Source: Tetracentron sinense (taxonomy: Eukaryota > Streptophyta > Magnoliopsida > Trochodendrales > Trochodendraceae). Taken from it: 64,000 nucleotides of DNA. The position numbers were made by a program, and so were the translations under genes. How positions within the stretch are numbered: position 1 is the first letter of the stretch; every line of letters begins with the position of its first letter. Under the pieces are notes generated by a model, which saw only the letters and a list, made by a program, of their open reading frames with translations, was not told the origin of the DNA and made no database searches. Positions 10,293-21,627 of the stretch are shown here, in pieces. The DNA is taken from NCBI GenBank assembly GCA_015143295.1, contig CM026559.1, positions 20,536,826 through 20,600,825 on the forward strand. The letters are read 5' to 3'.

Positions 10293-11109
10293 TCCCGTTG
10301 ACCCCAAAAAATATAAAAATTAAACATAATACTTGGGTCAATAATGTAAAAATTTTAAAGATCAGTCCTCATTCCTCACTATGACAAAGGAAGGTCGGAT
10401 ATTTGCAATTCCGTTTAGGTTTCTTCTTCTTAAGGTTCCTGGAAAAGCATGGAAGAAGGAAAACAATAGATCTTCACCTAGAAAAAGGTATTTAGGCTTC
10501 ACCTAGAAAGACTCAAGCCTCTTGCAATATTTAGGGTGCTGCAAACTTAGTCTCAGGCAATTGCCAGTTGTACTTGCAGGTTGTAACTTGGTGGTGGAGA
10601 CGAGCAGACCTTTACTATTGATTGCATTAGATCATCCAGTTTGAGGTATGTGTTCAATCCTAGACCCACGCCTAGTCAGTGTCTCCTATACTTCATGCCG
10701 TTGCCCTTCGGTGTAGATTTATTAATTTTTTCTTTTAAACATTTGCTGGCTGTACGATCTCGATCCTAGACGGTCTCACAGAAGCAAAATCCTAAAAGAA
10801 TAATGATGTGCACGTAGAACCCATCACAAGTCCATTGTCTTTTCATTTAAAAAGTCCGAGTTTACTTGGAAGCGACTTGGGTTAGCATTCTCCTTGTCTG
10901 AATTAGCTTTAAGATCAGTATTAGTGATTGATGAGTTGGTTCTTTTGTCAAATCACTTCTTTAAAAAATTTCAAAACACCTGTAGAAAACTTATAGCAAT
11001 CGCTAACAAGAGGCACACCTTTACCCTAGGGTTGATTTTTTACAATCTGGGCTGGCAGTAGGTTTTTCCTTTAATGGCATTACGTGATCCTACCGCTACT
11101 GTTACAGAA
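10293..11109. other. Intergenic, nothing recognised
   Basis: I see no convincing coding frame or repeat boundary here. ACCCATCACAAGTCC at about 10820 resembles the ACCCATCACGGGTC at the left end of element E, so part of this may be degraded LTR. Confidence 0.4.
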
Positions 11110-11520
11110 CCCATCACGGGTCAAGATCCCATCACTTCTTTATTCAAATAAACTTTGAGGAACAATTACGAAAGCACTCAATTCATCTCTCAATGAAAGC
11201 CAGAGAAGAATCTCAATCTATCCTCCCTTAAACTTTTCCACCCTTTTTATTATCTCCAACTCCAAATGCATAAGCATCACATATAGAACCCTAGACCCAT
11301 AACAACATATTTATAAGTCTAAACAAGAGACCTAGACAATTACAAAGTCCCACAATCGGAATACGAGTTTCCAAAACAAAACTGACTTGATTCTCGCACT
11401 TTTTCTGAAAAATAGTGCACCGATGATTGATCTCCCTTGGTGGGCGATCGATCGTGCACCCTGGATCTCGTTTAATTTACGCAAATTTTTAATAAATCTC
11501 TATCTCGGCAAAAATTCCGA
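11110..11520 (-). repeat. 3' LTR of element E (approximate limits)
   Basis: Shares CTTTATTCAAATAAACTTTG, CTCCCTTGGTGGGCGATC and CTTTAATTTACG-type blocks with the LTR at 13253-13570 in the same order. On the minus strand it carries a TATA box (TTATAAATA, 11316-11308). Upstream of that lies a palindromic GCGATCGATCG motif at 11444-11454. The other LTR lacks about 170 bp around this TATA box. Confidence 0.65.
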
Positions 11521-12079
11521 GATACCACCGCGACCAAGAGAACCGATTTGCTAATCACTAAGCAAACCTTCAAGATAAAATACCACATCACCCACATCTG
11601 GGAAGCACCTCCACCTCGAATCAAAATCTCTCTCAAAATTTTGTAACCCCATTTGCCAATACCGTAAAACCATTTTCAAATACCGTAAACAACTGTTTTG
11701 ACCTTGTCCGCCTCTCCACCATCTGTAAAAGAGACCCATCAGCTACACTCACCCTCAAATCCACCGCAGAAAGCACTCCACCAAATTCGATAAAACATTG
11801 TCAAAACCCATGTATAGCTTGAAAACTCATTTTTCAATTTAGAAGAATCTCGGATGAGGACATAGACTAGTCCCCTCCGTCAAAGGGATATCATCATCAT
11901 CTCCACCCTTACAAAAATCTACTGGAATACTCATCTCTGCATCGACAGCGAATAGAGTTTATGTGAGATTTATATCCTCTACACAAAATCAGGTTTTCAT
12001 TTTCCTGCAGACCTTGTAGTAGCTCCACCTACCACCGTATTCCCCTCCAGGAGATATAAACCACCACACTTCTTCCCCT

Positions 12080-13153
12080 TTATCAAAACCAAATATCCCT
12101 GCTTTCCCTACTTTATTTTGATAACTCCACCTGCAATTGTGTAGCAACAATCCTTAGAATCTAACTGCCCGAGTGATATTAAATTACCGCTCCCAAAGTT
12201 CGAATCCCTTCATCAAATATTCTTATCTTTACATTACAAAACCCTATGATTTAACATTCAGATCTATCACTCATAAACACTTTTTCCATCCCCTTTTGGA
12301 ATGTATCAAAAAATTCCACATTTGAGCAAATATGACATGAAACCCCTGAATCTAAAATCCACTTACTAGAAGAATTGTTCATACATTTGGAAACTATGAA
12401 AGCATCTCCAATGTATTCCTCCTTGTCCGTTTTTATTGTCGTAGAAGAATTTCCTCCGGAAGAATCCCTCTTTCCCTCAGCACACTTTGAACACTCCTTT
12501 TTAAAGTACCCTAATTTATTGCAATGATAGCATTGGAACCCACATTTACCCTTGGATTTGGATCTGCCCTTACCTTTTCCAGATCCTCTCTCCAAGTCCC
12601 TTTCTCCTCCTCGAGCAACCATGATATGATTATTCTCATCATGCGATGGTTTCTGCCTAATCTTGTAAGAGAATAATGCCGTCGTGACCTCCTCCATCAA
12701 CAATGTTTCTTTGTCATACATGAGGGTTGTCACCAAGTGATCATATGAGTCCGAAAGTAATATAAAAAGCTTCACGGCCTAGTCTTCTTCATCCATCTTG
12801 ACATCAACTTTGTACAGTTGATTCAAGATCTGGTTGAACATATTAATATGCTTCATGAGATCTGCACCATTTGCCATATTTAAAATATTGAACTCATTTT
12901 TCAGATATAACCTTTTGGTAAAACTCTTTTCGATGTGCAGCATTTCTAACTTCTTCCAAAGATCTGTTGCCGATTCCTCATACATAACGCTATGCATCAC
13001 GTTATCTACATGACAGAGACATATTGTGCTAATCGCCTTCGCCCCAATGTCTTCCCAATCTACATCGGGCACCTTTTCTGATTTACCAGACTCCCCTTCA
13101 AAGCTCTTGTGAGAACCCTTTGAACTAGGAGATCTTTTATCCTCCTTTGTCAT
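12080..13153 (-). pseudogene. gag: copia gag-protease remnant (element E)
   Basis: Minus-strand gag begins at 13153 (MTKEDKRSPSSKGS...) and runs as a UBN2-type capsid domain (VDWEDIGAKAISTICLCH, DLWKKLEMLHIEKS). It stops at 12779-12781 with a TAG just after KMDEED, then continues from 12775 in the same general order (LLSDSYDHLVTTLMYDKE). The zinc knuckle CYHCNKLGYFKKEC and an aspartic protease site WILDSGVSCHICS follow, and the open frame ends at 12251. Beyond it, decayed codons still resemble the protease end and the GAG-pre-integrase start. Gag forms the particle and the knuckle binds RNA. Multiple stops make it non-functional. Confidence 0.85.
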
Positions 13154-13238
13154 AGATTGAAACTCCTTTTTCCGTCAAACCTCTCCAAAGAAAATTGCTG
13201 AAAATATTTCAAATCCATTGAAAAATAATCAACCTGGA

Positions 13239-13250
13239 GCTCTGATACCA
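13239..13250 (-). promoter_or_regulatory. Primer binding site of element E (tRNA-iMet type)
   Basis: The minus strand reads TGGTATCAGAGC, the standard copia primer site complementary to the 3' end of initiator methionine tRNA. It lies two bases after the LTR end CCCAACA. Confidence 0.9.
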
Positions 13251-13252
13251 AT

Positions 13253-13570
13253 TGTTGGGAAATAACCAATAAAATACCAACAGAAAAAAAAAAAAACCAA
13301 AACAAACACACAAGAGATATACGTGATTCGCCAACAACCTGCCTACGTCCACAGGTAAAGATTTGATCACTTTTTTATTCAAAAAAACCTTGAGGAACAA
13401 GTACAAAATCCCTCAACTCACCTCACAATGATAACCCAAAGAAGAATCCCTATCTACCTTCCATTCGCCACTAGGGAGCGATCGATCGCCGGTCGGCGAT
13501 CAATCTCCCTTGGTGGGCAATCATTTGCCCACCGTGGATCTCCTTTAATTTACGTCAATTTTCAATACAT
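13253..13570 (-). repeat. 5' LTR of element E (approximate outer limit)
   Basis: The inner end is sharp (minus strand ...ATTTCCCAACA before the primer site). Homology with the left LTR fades at about 13570. It contains GCGATCGATCGCC and GGTCGGCGATC at 13476-13501, a palindromic cluster in the same relative place as in the other LTR families in this window. Confidence 0.65.
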
Positions 13571-14089
13571 GCCTCCATATGAGTTGAAATTACTTCTTAT
13601 TACATTTGATTCATGTCTCTTATCTTTCTAACTTGTCCCTCATTGTACTCAGGGATTTCCAGTTGATCTCCTCCTCCAAAAAAAAAAAATAACAGGAGCG
13701 GTATAATGGGAGTCAGTAAGTTCTTTCATTGAGGCTGTCATCATTGGACGACGCATGTTCTTCTTATCTAATAAACTTGCTCTCTAAGAAGTAGAGAATT
13801 AACCGTTCTTCTTTTCTTTTCTTTTTCTTTTTGGTTTTTTTTAACATAAATGCTAGCCAGTCGTAATCTTCCAAAGACGTAAGGTGGTGGCAAAAAATGT
13901 CTATCTACCTCCCTATTCCCTATTATGATAAGGTAGTAACACCACATGCTACACCCACTCTGCATCTTAGGGAAAAAATTGACTTAGTGGGTCTCGGGCT
14001 AACACTCCTCTATTTTTAAAGGTCAATTGTTATAATAAAAATATCATTTTAACAAATATCACATGTACTTTCGTCCCCTTTTAACTATA
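13571..14089. other. Intergenic, nothing recognised
   Basis: Poly-A and poly-pyrimidine stretches occur at about 13677-13690 and 13806-13842. No gene or clear repeat structure is visible. Confidence 0.45.
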
Positions 14090-15100
14090 GTTAACCTTAA
14101 CCTATTCAGGGTTGGGTTAGTATCTTTTTAAAAAATTGAGGTTAATTAGATGGATGAATGCTAAGGATGAGTTAATCTTAACCACAGTTACTGGATTTTA
14201 AAAGGGACACGTGACGACCTATAGAGGCAAACATTCCGCTAGAAAAAAATATTTTCCTTGTTAAAATATTATTTTGATAATGGAAATTGATTCTTTGGGT
14301 AGAATGTGTTCCTCTACAGCTCGCACGTGTCCTTTATTTACACCCACTAATTGTGGTTAAGACTCACTTCTCTAGAGGTTCATTCATCTAACCTTGGTTT
14401 TTAGATAAAAAAAAATATTAACATTAGGTTGATTAAGCTTAATCATTATTAAAGGTGGCTCTACAAGCTACCACATGTCCCTTTCAGTACTTACTAACTG
14501 TGGTGAAGATTCACTCATCGTTAGGGTTCATCCATCTAACCTTGGGTTTTAGAAGAAAATATAAAAAGAGTATTAACCTTAGGTTGATTATGCTTAACCA
14601 TAGTTAAAGAGGGCTCTATAAGCTAGCACATGTCCCTTTTAACACCCACTAACTGTGGTTAAGAGTCACTCACTCTTAGGGTTCCTCCATCTAATCTTGG
14701 TTTTTAAAAGAAAAAAATATATTAACCTTAGTTTGATTAAGCTTAAATACAATTAAAGGGAGACGAATGGGACACATGGCAGTCTGTTGAGGCATGGGCG
14801 TTCCACTAGATTAAATGCACGCATGGAAAAAATCAGGACCCTTTAATAATAATAATTTAAAAAACCTTAAAACATGAGTTTTTTTTTTGGAAATGGAAAA
14901 CGGACCCAAGCTGACCCCGTTATTGCATTGGTCCATGCCCCCTATTTACCACTCATCAACTGTGGTTAAGATTCACTCACCCTAGGGTTAAGCAATCTAA
15001 CCATGGTTTTTAAAAAAACAAAATTATTAATTTTAATTTACCCAAGCTTAACCATGGTTAAACAAGTGTTAAAAGGGCCATAGGACACTGCAGTCACCTT
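14090..15100. repeat. Array of about 140-bp MITE-like units
   Basis: Units share, in order, ATTAACCTTAGGTTGATTAA, GCTTAACCATAGTTAAA, CTATAAGCTAGCACATGTCC, CACTAACTGTGGTTAAGA, CACTCTTAGGGTTC and CATCTAATCTTGGTTTTTA. The clearest full copies are 14411-14554 and 14564-14707. Partial copies are 14328-14405, 14709-14790, 14938-15013 and 15016-15100. An inverted copy lies at about 14090-14215. The units are rich in AACC...GGTT half-palindromes. Related pieces lie near 9110-9165 and 20578-20660. No coding capacity. Confidence 0.75.
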
Positions 15101-16343
15101 AGAAGAGGACCATGTGTCGTCCAATAGGTTCCATTTGTTTTCACATAAATGGTTTTATAATGTAAATAATTTACAGGTAAGTGTTTTTACAGTTATTTTT
15201 TAACTTCCATTTGCATGTAAATAGTCTGACTATATAAATCATTAATGATGTAAGAGTTTTTATTGTAATAGATAACTTTTTACTTTTGTTTTGTTCCACA
15301 CTTGAAAATAGGGTGATAACAGAAAAATTACTTCAAAATCGTGTGTAATGTTGTTTTATTTTACTTATTTATATTCAGAATAAAAGAAAATAAAAATCTA
15401 ATGTAAAGAAATATTTTTTTTTTCATTTGAATAACACTATATAAAGAGTGTATTTTAGTTAATTAACTCCCTAATTGAACAATCGTCGATATTTAGAATA
15501 TATTGAGGGATATTTTTTCGTTATTTTAAAAAATATATGAAAATAGATATTCTTATCATTTTAAAAAATCAATATAAAAATAATATTTTTTAATTTTAAA
15601 AAACATTTTTTTTGAATATATATGTAATTTAGAAAATACATGTGGATATTGGTATTTTGTCAGTTAAAAAGATATATGTAAGAAGGGCAATATAACATTT
15701 GAAAAAAATATGAATAGGGATATTTTTATTACTTTGGAAGTACATGTGGAGGGATAATTTTATCATTCTATGGAAATATGTGGAAATGGGTACTCATTTT
15801 TTCATTTTAGAAAATAAATGTAAAGAGATGTAGTTTTTGTCATTTTGAAATGTGGCTAGAGATATTTTTTTTTATTTTGATAAATATATGCGAAGAGATT
15901 TAATTTGCTATTTTTAAACATATTTAAACAATCCGTCATTTTACATACGAATATTTAAAATGTACATCATATTTCATAAATGCTATCCATTTTCTGTAAA
16001 ATATTTCACTTTTAAAAGATTTTATGTACAAACAAATGCACCAAAAGATCACATTTTTTTTTACAAATTTCATTTTTTCCCTACATCAAAACAAACAAAA
16101 GCTTAGAAGAAGAAAAAAATTGGAAAAAACTGAACATTTTCATTTGACCAGATAGGCCTACCAATGATCCAGCCTTAGGTTTCAAAATGGATTTCATGGG
16201 TACGTTAACTATTTCCCTTTTCATTATTAACCAAACTTTCATTGTTTTAGGTGTAAGTAATAGTGAGTTTATTGGAACTTGCTATACTTTGTTGTTGTAA
16301 TATCTTTCTACATCTTACGCCCTACTTCTTTTCTTCTTACCAG
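15101..16343. other. AT-rich intergenic or 5' flank of the kinase
   Basis: Very AT-rich with many T and A runs. I looked for the extracellular and membrane exons expected upstream of an LRK10-type kinase and did not recognise them. ATGGGTACGTTAAC near 16197 could be a splice donor pairing with the acceptor at 16343, but the sequence before it has no recognisable protein. Confidence 0.4.
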
Positions 16344-17547
16344 AGGAAAAATTGGTTTTGAAATACAAGACCTATGAGAAACAAATAAAAGATTCACTCA
16401 TTGATTTGCAAACTCACTTTAGTAATCGAACTCTGGTAATTGTGCCGCCTACCTTAAATTGGGTTCATGTCCTGCCAAACGATGCAGAAACAATGGAGAG
16501 GTTCCTTGAGGACATGGCAAGGGAGAAACCCATCAGATTCTCCGCTCATGAAATCCATAGTTTAACTCAAAATAACACTACAAGGCTAGGTTCTGGAGGT
16601 TTTGGGGTAGTCTTCAAAGGAGAGTTTTCGAACGGAGTGAAGGTTGCAGTAAAGGTCCTTAAGAGGAGCTCAGATAAAAGAGTTGAAGAGCAGTTCATGG
16701 CGGAGGTGGGCACAATTGGAAGAACTTACCATATCAATCTGGTTAGACTCTATGGATACTGTTTAGATCATGCGATGATTGCACTCGTATATGAATACAT
16801 GCCGAATGGGTCGCTCGACAAGTTCTTATTTAGTAAAACACCAGAGATTGAGTGGGAGAAGTTACACAAGATTGCAGTTGGGACTGCCAAAGGAATTGCC
16901 TACTTGCATGAGGAGTGCCATCAGAGGATAATTCACTATGACATAAAACCTGGTAACATTCTCCTCGATGAAAATTTCTCACCCAAGGTTGCGGATTTCG
17001 GACTTTCGAAGCTTTCTAATAGAGACAACACTCATGTGACCTTCACAGAATATAGGGGGACTCCCGGTTATGCCGCCCCGGAGTTGTTGTTATGTAATTA
17101 TCCTATAACACAAAAAAGTGATGTTTATAGCTTTGGGATGTTGTTATTTGAGATATTGGGGAGGAGGAAGAACGCCCTTAATGGTAATTCATCAGATAGC
17201 CTAGACTGGTTTCCAAGACATGTATGGGAGAAGTATGAGAAAGGTGAATTGGTGGAATTGACAATGGCTTGTGGAATCAAAGAGAAGGATAGAGAGAAAG
17301 CAGAGAGAGTGTCTATGGTGGCCCTGTGGTGTGTTCAAGACTCGCCGGAGGCAAGACCTCAAATGAGTTGTGTGGTGAAGATGTTGGAGGACGGAGTGGA
17401 AACCATGCCGCCCCGAAACCATTTCAATATCTATACTCGCAGAGGCCATCTGTACTTGAGCTAATAGGTGGAAATGATCCTGGTTCAAGCTTCTCAACAA
17501 CTAGAGGATCTAATTCATACTGGTACAAGCAATCTACCCAATCATGA
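16344..17547 (+). pseudogene. LRK10-like receptor-like Ser/Thr kinase, kinase part only, tail frameshifted
   Basis: Protein kinase of the plant LRK10L/Lr10-type receptor kinase group; family members phosphorylate proteins at the plasma membrane in defence or stress signalling. A likely acceptor (TTCTTACCAG) precedes the frame, so this looks like the last exon. Counting from the TTG at 16352: ATP loop LGSGGFGVVFKG (79-90), catalytic Lys101 in VAVK, catalytic loop HYDIKPGNILL (195-205), DFG at 215-217 and GTPGYAAPE (236-244). The loop reads HYD instead of HRD, a non-RD form normal in this group. The frame ends early at 17464 (NIYTRRGHLYLS). The expected tail, KPFQYLYS to SSFSTTRGSNSYWYK, lies in the next frame to 17547, consistent with one C lost from the C run at 17411-17414. 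No signal peptide, ectodomain or membrane segment was found upstream. Confidence 0.85.
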
Positions 17548-19559
17548 GCAAGTATGAGATACAAATGACTAGTTCTTCATGAGGAATGCAACATTGCTGA
17601 TACCCAATTCTTTCTTCTCTTGTTCTCTTGTTAAATGTATATTTACATTTCGATTTATAGAGATATTGAATTATTCATCAACTTCTGAGACTTGGCCTTT
17701 ATTTGGTGCTTGGATGGTTTGACGGAACATTCCCTCACAATGTTTCTTATTGTAAATGCATGGAGAGCAAGAAACAGTACCATCATTTCAACCTTGAAGG
17801 GGACATTCCCTTACATTGTTCTAGTAACAAGGTACACAATATCCAAATTCATGTTCCAGATGAATTTTAGTTCATTTTTTTGGTATAGTTCATACGGTTT
17901 GGTCGCAACCTGGTTAGTAGTCTTAGTACATGTTAGTTGGTCAAACGGTGGACTTTCAAATACCACACAAACTCATGAGAATTGAACCGAGTCTACCCAA
18001 GCATGGGGATATACACACACTGCATGCCACTAAGACCAAAGGATATTAATAGAGAACGGATTGATTAAATAACTTAGATTAATGACCCATAGTATTTATA
18101 TATAGATGAGAACAACTAAAGATAGATTAATGACACAATGTTACCTAAGGGACAAAATAGTCTCATCATATACTTTATAATATATTACCCAATGCAGAAG
18201 ACAATGTGTGAATGTAAATATGCTTTTATTAATAAAATAGATTAATAGAATTCCGAAATGACTTTTGTGGGCATATGTGTCTAACACCTAGACCTCGGTT
18301 CACGTTGGTTCTTAATCCATCTCCATCTTGCAACAAATGTATTTGGAAAACCACTACCAACCATTGGAAAGATCAATAGTGAAGTAATTTGTCCTCTGGA
18401 CAATCTCAAAGAGAAGCAATTCAAAGCTTTGAATATTGCATATTTGAGTTATTGGTTATGTCATCCACAACTTCAGAGGCATACCCAGGATTCCCTCTTC
18501 CTCATGTCATCATCATCACATGGTTATTTTCCCTTCTACAACGCTTGGCTACAGGTTGTCTTCACCATTGTCGAAGAGAATATCTTTGGGCTTTGTATTG
18601 TTGAGAAATTGGTGACTTCCCTATACAAATGACCAATTTAATAACAATAAATAGTAATTGGGAATAGATAATCGCTTACCTGAGTGGCACTATGATCAAT
18701 CTTTCTTGAAGACAGACGAAGCCTCCCAGATGCAACGGAAAAGGCAACAATACCCATTGGATTCAACTCAACTCGGTGGATGACAGAATATTAAACCTCT
18801 TTCAGAATGGCTTGAAACTATATTAACTTAATCAAGTTAATTAGGGGCTGTTGGTGAAAGCAACGCTTCATGTCAGCAATTGGGGTAAAGCTATTCATCA
18901 AGCCTCTCCAATAGGTAAAATTTTGAAACTTCTTGAGGTACCTCTTAATTCTTATGGTATATAGTGTAACGATATCCATATGCAGAAACAATAAATTGAA
19001 AACCAACTACACAGGTTCTTTCTAATAGCTTGCGGTATTTCTTGAGGAGATCAACCACCGAGGAGACAAGTTATCGATATGCTGAAACGATTTAACTGAT
19101 GTTATGGGTTGTGAAATATACTCTCTATATAATTCCTTACCCTTTTCGAAGAATTCCTATGGAAAACCATCACATTTGAATCGATGATCTTGAATTCGAA
19201 TTGTATTTATAACATGATAACTATTCAAAAAATGGCTGCAATGTCCTACCAGATGATAAAAGCATATTTACCTTAGTTAGATGATCCATTTAAATTGATA
19301 AAACCTTAGGTTGATAAATAGTAGGTTAGCTTCCCTTGACTTTCAAAATTTTTACTGTAAGACAAAGTAGATCATGCAAGTTCTTGAGTGTTCTTCCTTG
19401 TTCAAACTTTTGAATGAATGATTTAATGCTAGTCCAATGGGCAACAACAATCCGCTGCAATCTAGACAGTTATGGATCGATTGGGCATAACCTGTTGATG
19501 AAAGGGATGCTGACCACTGTGTTGAAGACAACCAGTCTAATAGAGAGTTAGACCAGGAA
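17548..19559. other. Kinase 3' flank and intergenic, no gene recognised
   Basis: Probable 3' untranslated region follows the kinase to about 17680. A short frame at 18429-18632 (ending VEKLVTSLYK) has no motif I recognise. GGAACATTCCCTCACAATGT (17717) and GGGACATTCCCTTACATTGT (17799) are a dispersed pair of similar phrases. Confidence 0.4.
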
Positions 19560-19965
19560 TAATTGGGTTTGAAGGCATTATTTGAGACCACTATGGTATC
19601 CCTATCATAGCCTTCGCATGGGGTTACAGATTCTGATATTCTGAAGATGGAGATTATGGCTATCAATAGTCATCTCCAAGTTGCGAAAGATCTGGGCATT
19701 CATAACTTATCTATAGCTTCTAATTCCTTAGGTGCTTCTCGATGCCTCTCTTTGCTAGCTAGGCAAACCACCTTGGCATCTAAAAATTTGGTTTGTGCAA
19801 CCCCAAAAAAAAAAAAAGATGATAGAAGCTCTATCCAACACATTTAACAAGAATCAAATGGAGCAACTGATTTCTTGGCGAGATTTTTAAATTCTAATGT
19901 ATCTATTGTTATCTCTCCTCCGGATTTCCCCTCGGCCTTAGTTCTATTGTAGATAGAGATAAATC
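19560..19965 (+). pseudogene. LINE (non-LTR retrotransposon) RNase H-domain remnant
   Basis: Broken frames read in order: GIPIIAFAWG (about 19588-19620), then after a frameshift DILKMEIMAI, LQVAKDLGIHNLSIASNSLG and, past an A-rich insertion, GATDFLARF. This order resembles the plant RVT_3-type RNase H found at the end of LINE ORF2, including the conserved MEIMAI-type helix and the ADxLA-type end. The usual catalytic Asp of the ESDS-type motif is Asn here (ASNS). No reverse transcriptase was recognised upstream. Assignment is by motif order only. Confidence 0.5.
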
Positions 19966-20577
19966 GGGATGTAGATATCATCGTTTGTAGTCTTTTCTTC
20001 TCCTAACCCCAGCTTACCCTCGAAGAAAAATCTTGTTGATTAAGCTCAGAAATGATTTTAAAATTCATGCAAGCAATTGAAGTCTAAGTTATCACATCTT
20101 TATTTTTGAACGTCTCAACTAATATATATATATATAATTATGCACTCCGAAACTAAGCCTTGGGCTAGGACCGTTAGGTACTTTGGTTGAAAGTTGGGTT
20201 GCGTGATGATATGTATAAAATGTGTTCCAAAGTTGTTTTTCTACTTTTTAGTAAGTTATTAATCTCTACCTATACGTTGGCAACTTTGATAAGTCAAAGT
20301 TAATGATTTATGAACTAACCATTTGACCCCTATTATAAAACACAATGAAAATCTGTATTTGTTTTTCTTACTCATTCGTGAGATTTATTCATTTTTATTT
20401 CTTCCTCCTTAGTATGAAATCTTTTGGGCCATTTGAGAGAGAAGGGAGGTGTTCGATCACCTACTAACTAAAGTTTTGATGGTTCGATCGCCACTAGTAC
20501 TTTTGTTTGGAAAATAATCACCTCCTCGGTCGATGACGTGAGGAGGGGCATCTCAGCTCTCATTTTCTTGCCATGTG
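19966..20577. other. Intergenic, nothing recognised
   Basis: AT-rich sequence with a short (AT)n run at about 20122-20137. No coding or repeat structure was identified. Confidence 0.45.
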
Positions 20578-20660
20578 TCCCCCTTCTAACCCTATTTAAC
20601 TGTGGTTAAGATTCATCCACCCTTAGGGTTCACCCATCTACCTTTGGTTTTTAGAAAAAA
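20578..20660 (+). repeat. Partial copy of the MITE-like unit
   Basis: Contains TTTAACTGTGGTTAAGATTC, CACCCTTAGGGTTCACCCAT and TTTGGTTTTTAG in the same order as the right half of the units at 14.3-15.1 kb. Confidence 0.7.
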
Positions 20661-21627
20661 AATAATTAGTTTGTAATTAGACATAATAGATTTATTTTCT
20701 ATCATGATAGAAATAGATTCATTAATTTAGTTTGAACTCTAAAGTAGATAGTTTAAAATCTGATTAGTAAATTCATTAGATAGTTTAAACCTGACAATTA
20801 AATTTGTTATTAATCCATTTTGTAAGCTATTTAGTTAATAGTTATGGGTTTTAGTTTAAATATGTCTTCAAGTATTGACTACATAAATCAGTAGCCCCTA
20901 CAAAAAATTAAATGGGATTTAGTTTAATTTAGTTATGGGTTTAGGTGTTCTTTTAATTGACAAAGTAGTAAACGCAATTATAAAATAAGCTAATTAGTTT
21001 AATAATCATGGGTTTTTGTTTAAATATGATCTATGTTAGCTGATTAGATAGATTAAAATCTGATTTTATTTTGAATTGACTAGTTTATTTTGAGTTTTTA
21101 GTTAAATTAGATTAGAAATTATGATCAGATTAATTCAGTAATTAGAGTACTTAAAAATCTGTAGTTTATTCACCATAGTTGAGTATTTATGATCAGCCTA
21201 ATTGGTTTATTCACCATAAATTATATTAGAACTTATAATCAGATCGGCGCTGTAGTTAAAAATCTGTAATTAGTGTAGTTAACCTAATGTTATATATTCA
21301 ATGTTTCCAAAAGATCACTCACCATAGTTAGGCATTTAGTTCACTAACCCTTCTCTCAGTGGGGCCACAACTAAGTCGGTGATGGCAAAACCTGGATATC
21401 TAGATATAGATAAGGTTAGGGATCTGAATTAAATTAAAATGGACTAAGATATGAGAATGGATCCTGTTCAATTGTGATTGAACTCAAAAGAGTATTAAAG
21501 AATCATAAGCCCAAGCCCAAGCCCAAGTCCAAGCAAAGGCCGGACTCTCGATCACAGCCTGTGCTACTTGAGTTTGGTGTCTCCGCCTAAAGTAATCTTC
21601 TCCCCTAGTCCTTGCAATATTACTTAA
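20661..21627. other. AT-rich region with diffuse repeats
   Basis: Phrases of the type GATTAGTAAATTCATTAGATAG and TTATGGGTTTTAGTTTAAATATG recur irregularly, suggesting an old decayed tandem repeat. AAGCCCAAGCCCAAGCCCAAG (21512 on) is a short simple repeat. No gene is seen. Confidence 0.45.

Larger units (their letters stand above)
11110..13570 (-). mobile_element. Element E: internally deleted Ty1/copia retrotransposon
   Basis: Two related LTR-like regions flank a gag-protease remnant on the minus strand with a copia-type primer binding site. Integrase, RT and RNase H are absent. The internal region passes from a decayed protease end (about 12080) and the beginning of the GAG-pre-integrase domain (about 12020-12080) straight into non-coding sequence. 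The element is non-autonomous and old. Outer boundaries are approximate because no TSD was found. Confidence 0.8.

Noticed and set aside
18429-18632. 67-aa frame as a host gene
   Set aside because: No recognisable motif and no splice or promoter context. Length is within chance for AT-rich DNA.
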